NCBI RefSeq assembly: GCF_029891735.1
Contig: NZ_JANQDH010000115.1
Span: 1 to 52,340, forward strand
Length of the DNA: 52,340 nt
Reading direction: 5' to 3'
DNA from: Chrysosporum bergii ANA360D
GTDB lineage: Bacteria > Cyanobacteriota > Cyanobacteriia > Cyanobacteriales > Nostocaceae
The translations under genes and the position numbers were made by a program. The notes beneath the pieces were generated by a model, which worked only from the letters and a program-made list of their open reading frames with translations, had not been told where the DNA came from and made no database searches. Positions 52,309 through 52,340 of the stretch are shown here, piece after piece. The number at the start of each line of letters is the position of its first letter. Position 1 is the stretch's first letter.

Positions 52309-52340
52309 CTTGATTAACTCTGAGTGTACCGAGAAGCGAT

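Noticed and set aside
1-52340. CRISPR arrays, rRNA or tRNA genes, prophage genes, intact insertion sequences
   Set aside because: None was seen on either strand: no regularly spaced repeats of 25-40 bp, no full tRNA cloverleaf, no complete transposase or phage structural genes. The holin-like gene at 3749 belongs to a chromosomal membrane-protein family.

Overview
The window comes from a filamentous, Nostoc/Anabaena-type cyanobacterium. The evidence is a RuBisCO operon in the order rbcL-rbcX-rbcS, a photosystem I subunit (psaM), a sufBCDS operon with a divergent sufR, a valyl-tRNA synthetase carrying the cyanobacterial CAAD membrane domain, many copies of the HIP1 octamer GCGATCGC, and short tandem heptamer/octamer repeats. 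Nearly all of it is chromosomal housekeeping DNA. Mobile DNA is present only as small decayed pieces.

Layout. 1-6.6 kb: an edge-truncated Uma2-type gene, an HtrA-type lipoprotein protease, a site-2 protease with CBS domains, a small holin-like membrane protein, a membrane-anchored Mn superoxide dismutase and the Mg2+ channel MgtE. 6.6-10.3 kb: a second Uma2 gene, then rbcLXS on the minus strand with a long upstream region holding an inverted repeat and an NtcA-like site. 10.3-14.6 kb: a decayed group II intron, a possible enzyme remnant, an orphan histidine kinase, a methyltransferase and a nuclease-like hypothetical gene. 14.8-20.7 kb: sufB-sufC-sufD-sufS facing sufR across two perfect SufR-type operators. 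20.8-28.1 kb: small hypothetical genes, a TPR protein, the NAD operon nadD-nrtR-nadE, and recN. 28.5-36 kb: an ABC1 kinase, valS with CAAD, a sugar kinase and the 31-codon psaM. 36-46 kb: TPR and hypothetical genes, yajQ, MAPEG, a DprA-like protein, a DRTGG protein, an EbsA-like protein, the glucolipid synthase mgdA and dnaX. 46-50.6 kb: a two-gene locus in which a 231-aa protein shares its N-terminal domain with an 1185-aa TPR-CHAT protein. 50.5-52.3 kb: a fragment of a phosphate-binding protein gene and an ACT-domain malic enzyme.

How genes work together. rbcL, rbcX and rbcS encode the RuBisCO subunits and their assembly chaperone. SufBCDS builds Fe-S clusters and SufR senses them. NadD and NadE are the last two steps of NAD synthesis, with their likely repressor NrtR encoded between them. 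The HtrA, site-2 protease and MnSOD genes form a plausible envelope-stress neighbourhood, but that link is inferred from position only.

Most notable: the CHAT domain at 46980-50537 keeps the fold motifs but has Ser and Gly where the catalytic His and Cys are expected. It sits behind a small gene that duplicates its N-terminal domain, so it may be a pseudoprotease scaffold with a partner. Other points are a dispersed hairpin repeat with a compensatory base change, an 18-residue in-frame duplication in the histidine kinase signalling helix, and several gene relics (group II intron, tnpB, PstS-like). All calls come from reading the sequence; no database search was run.
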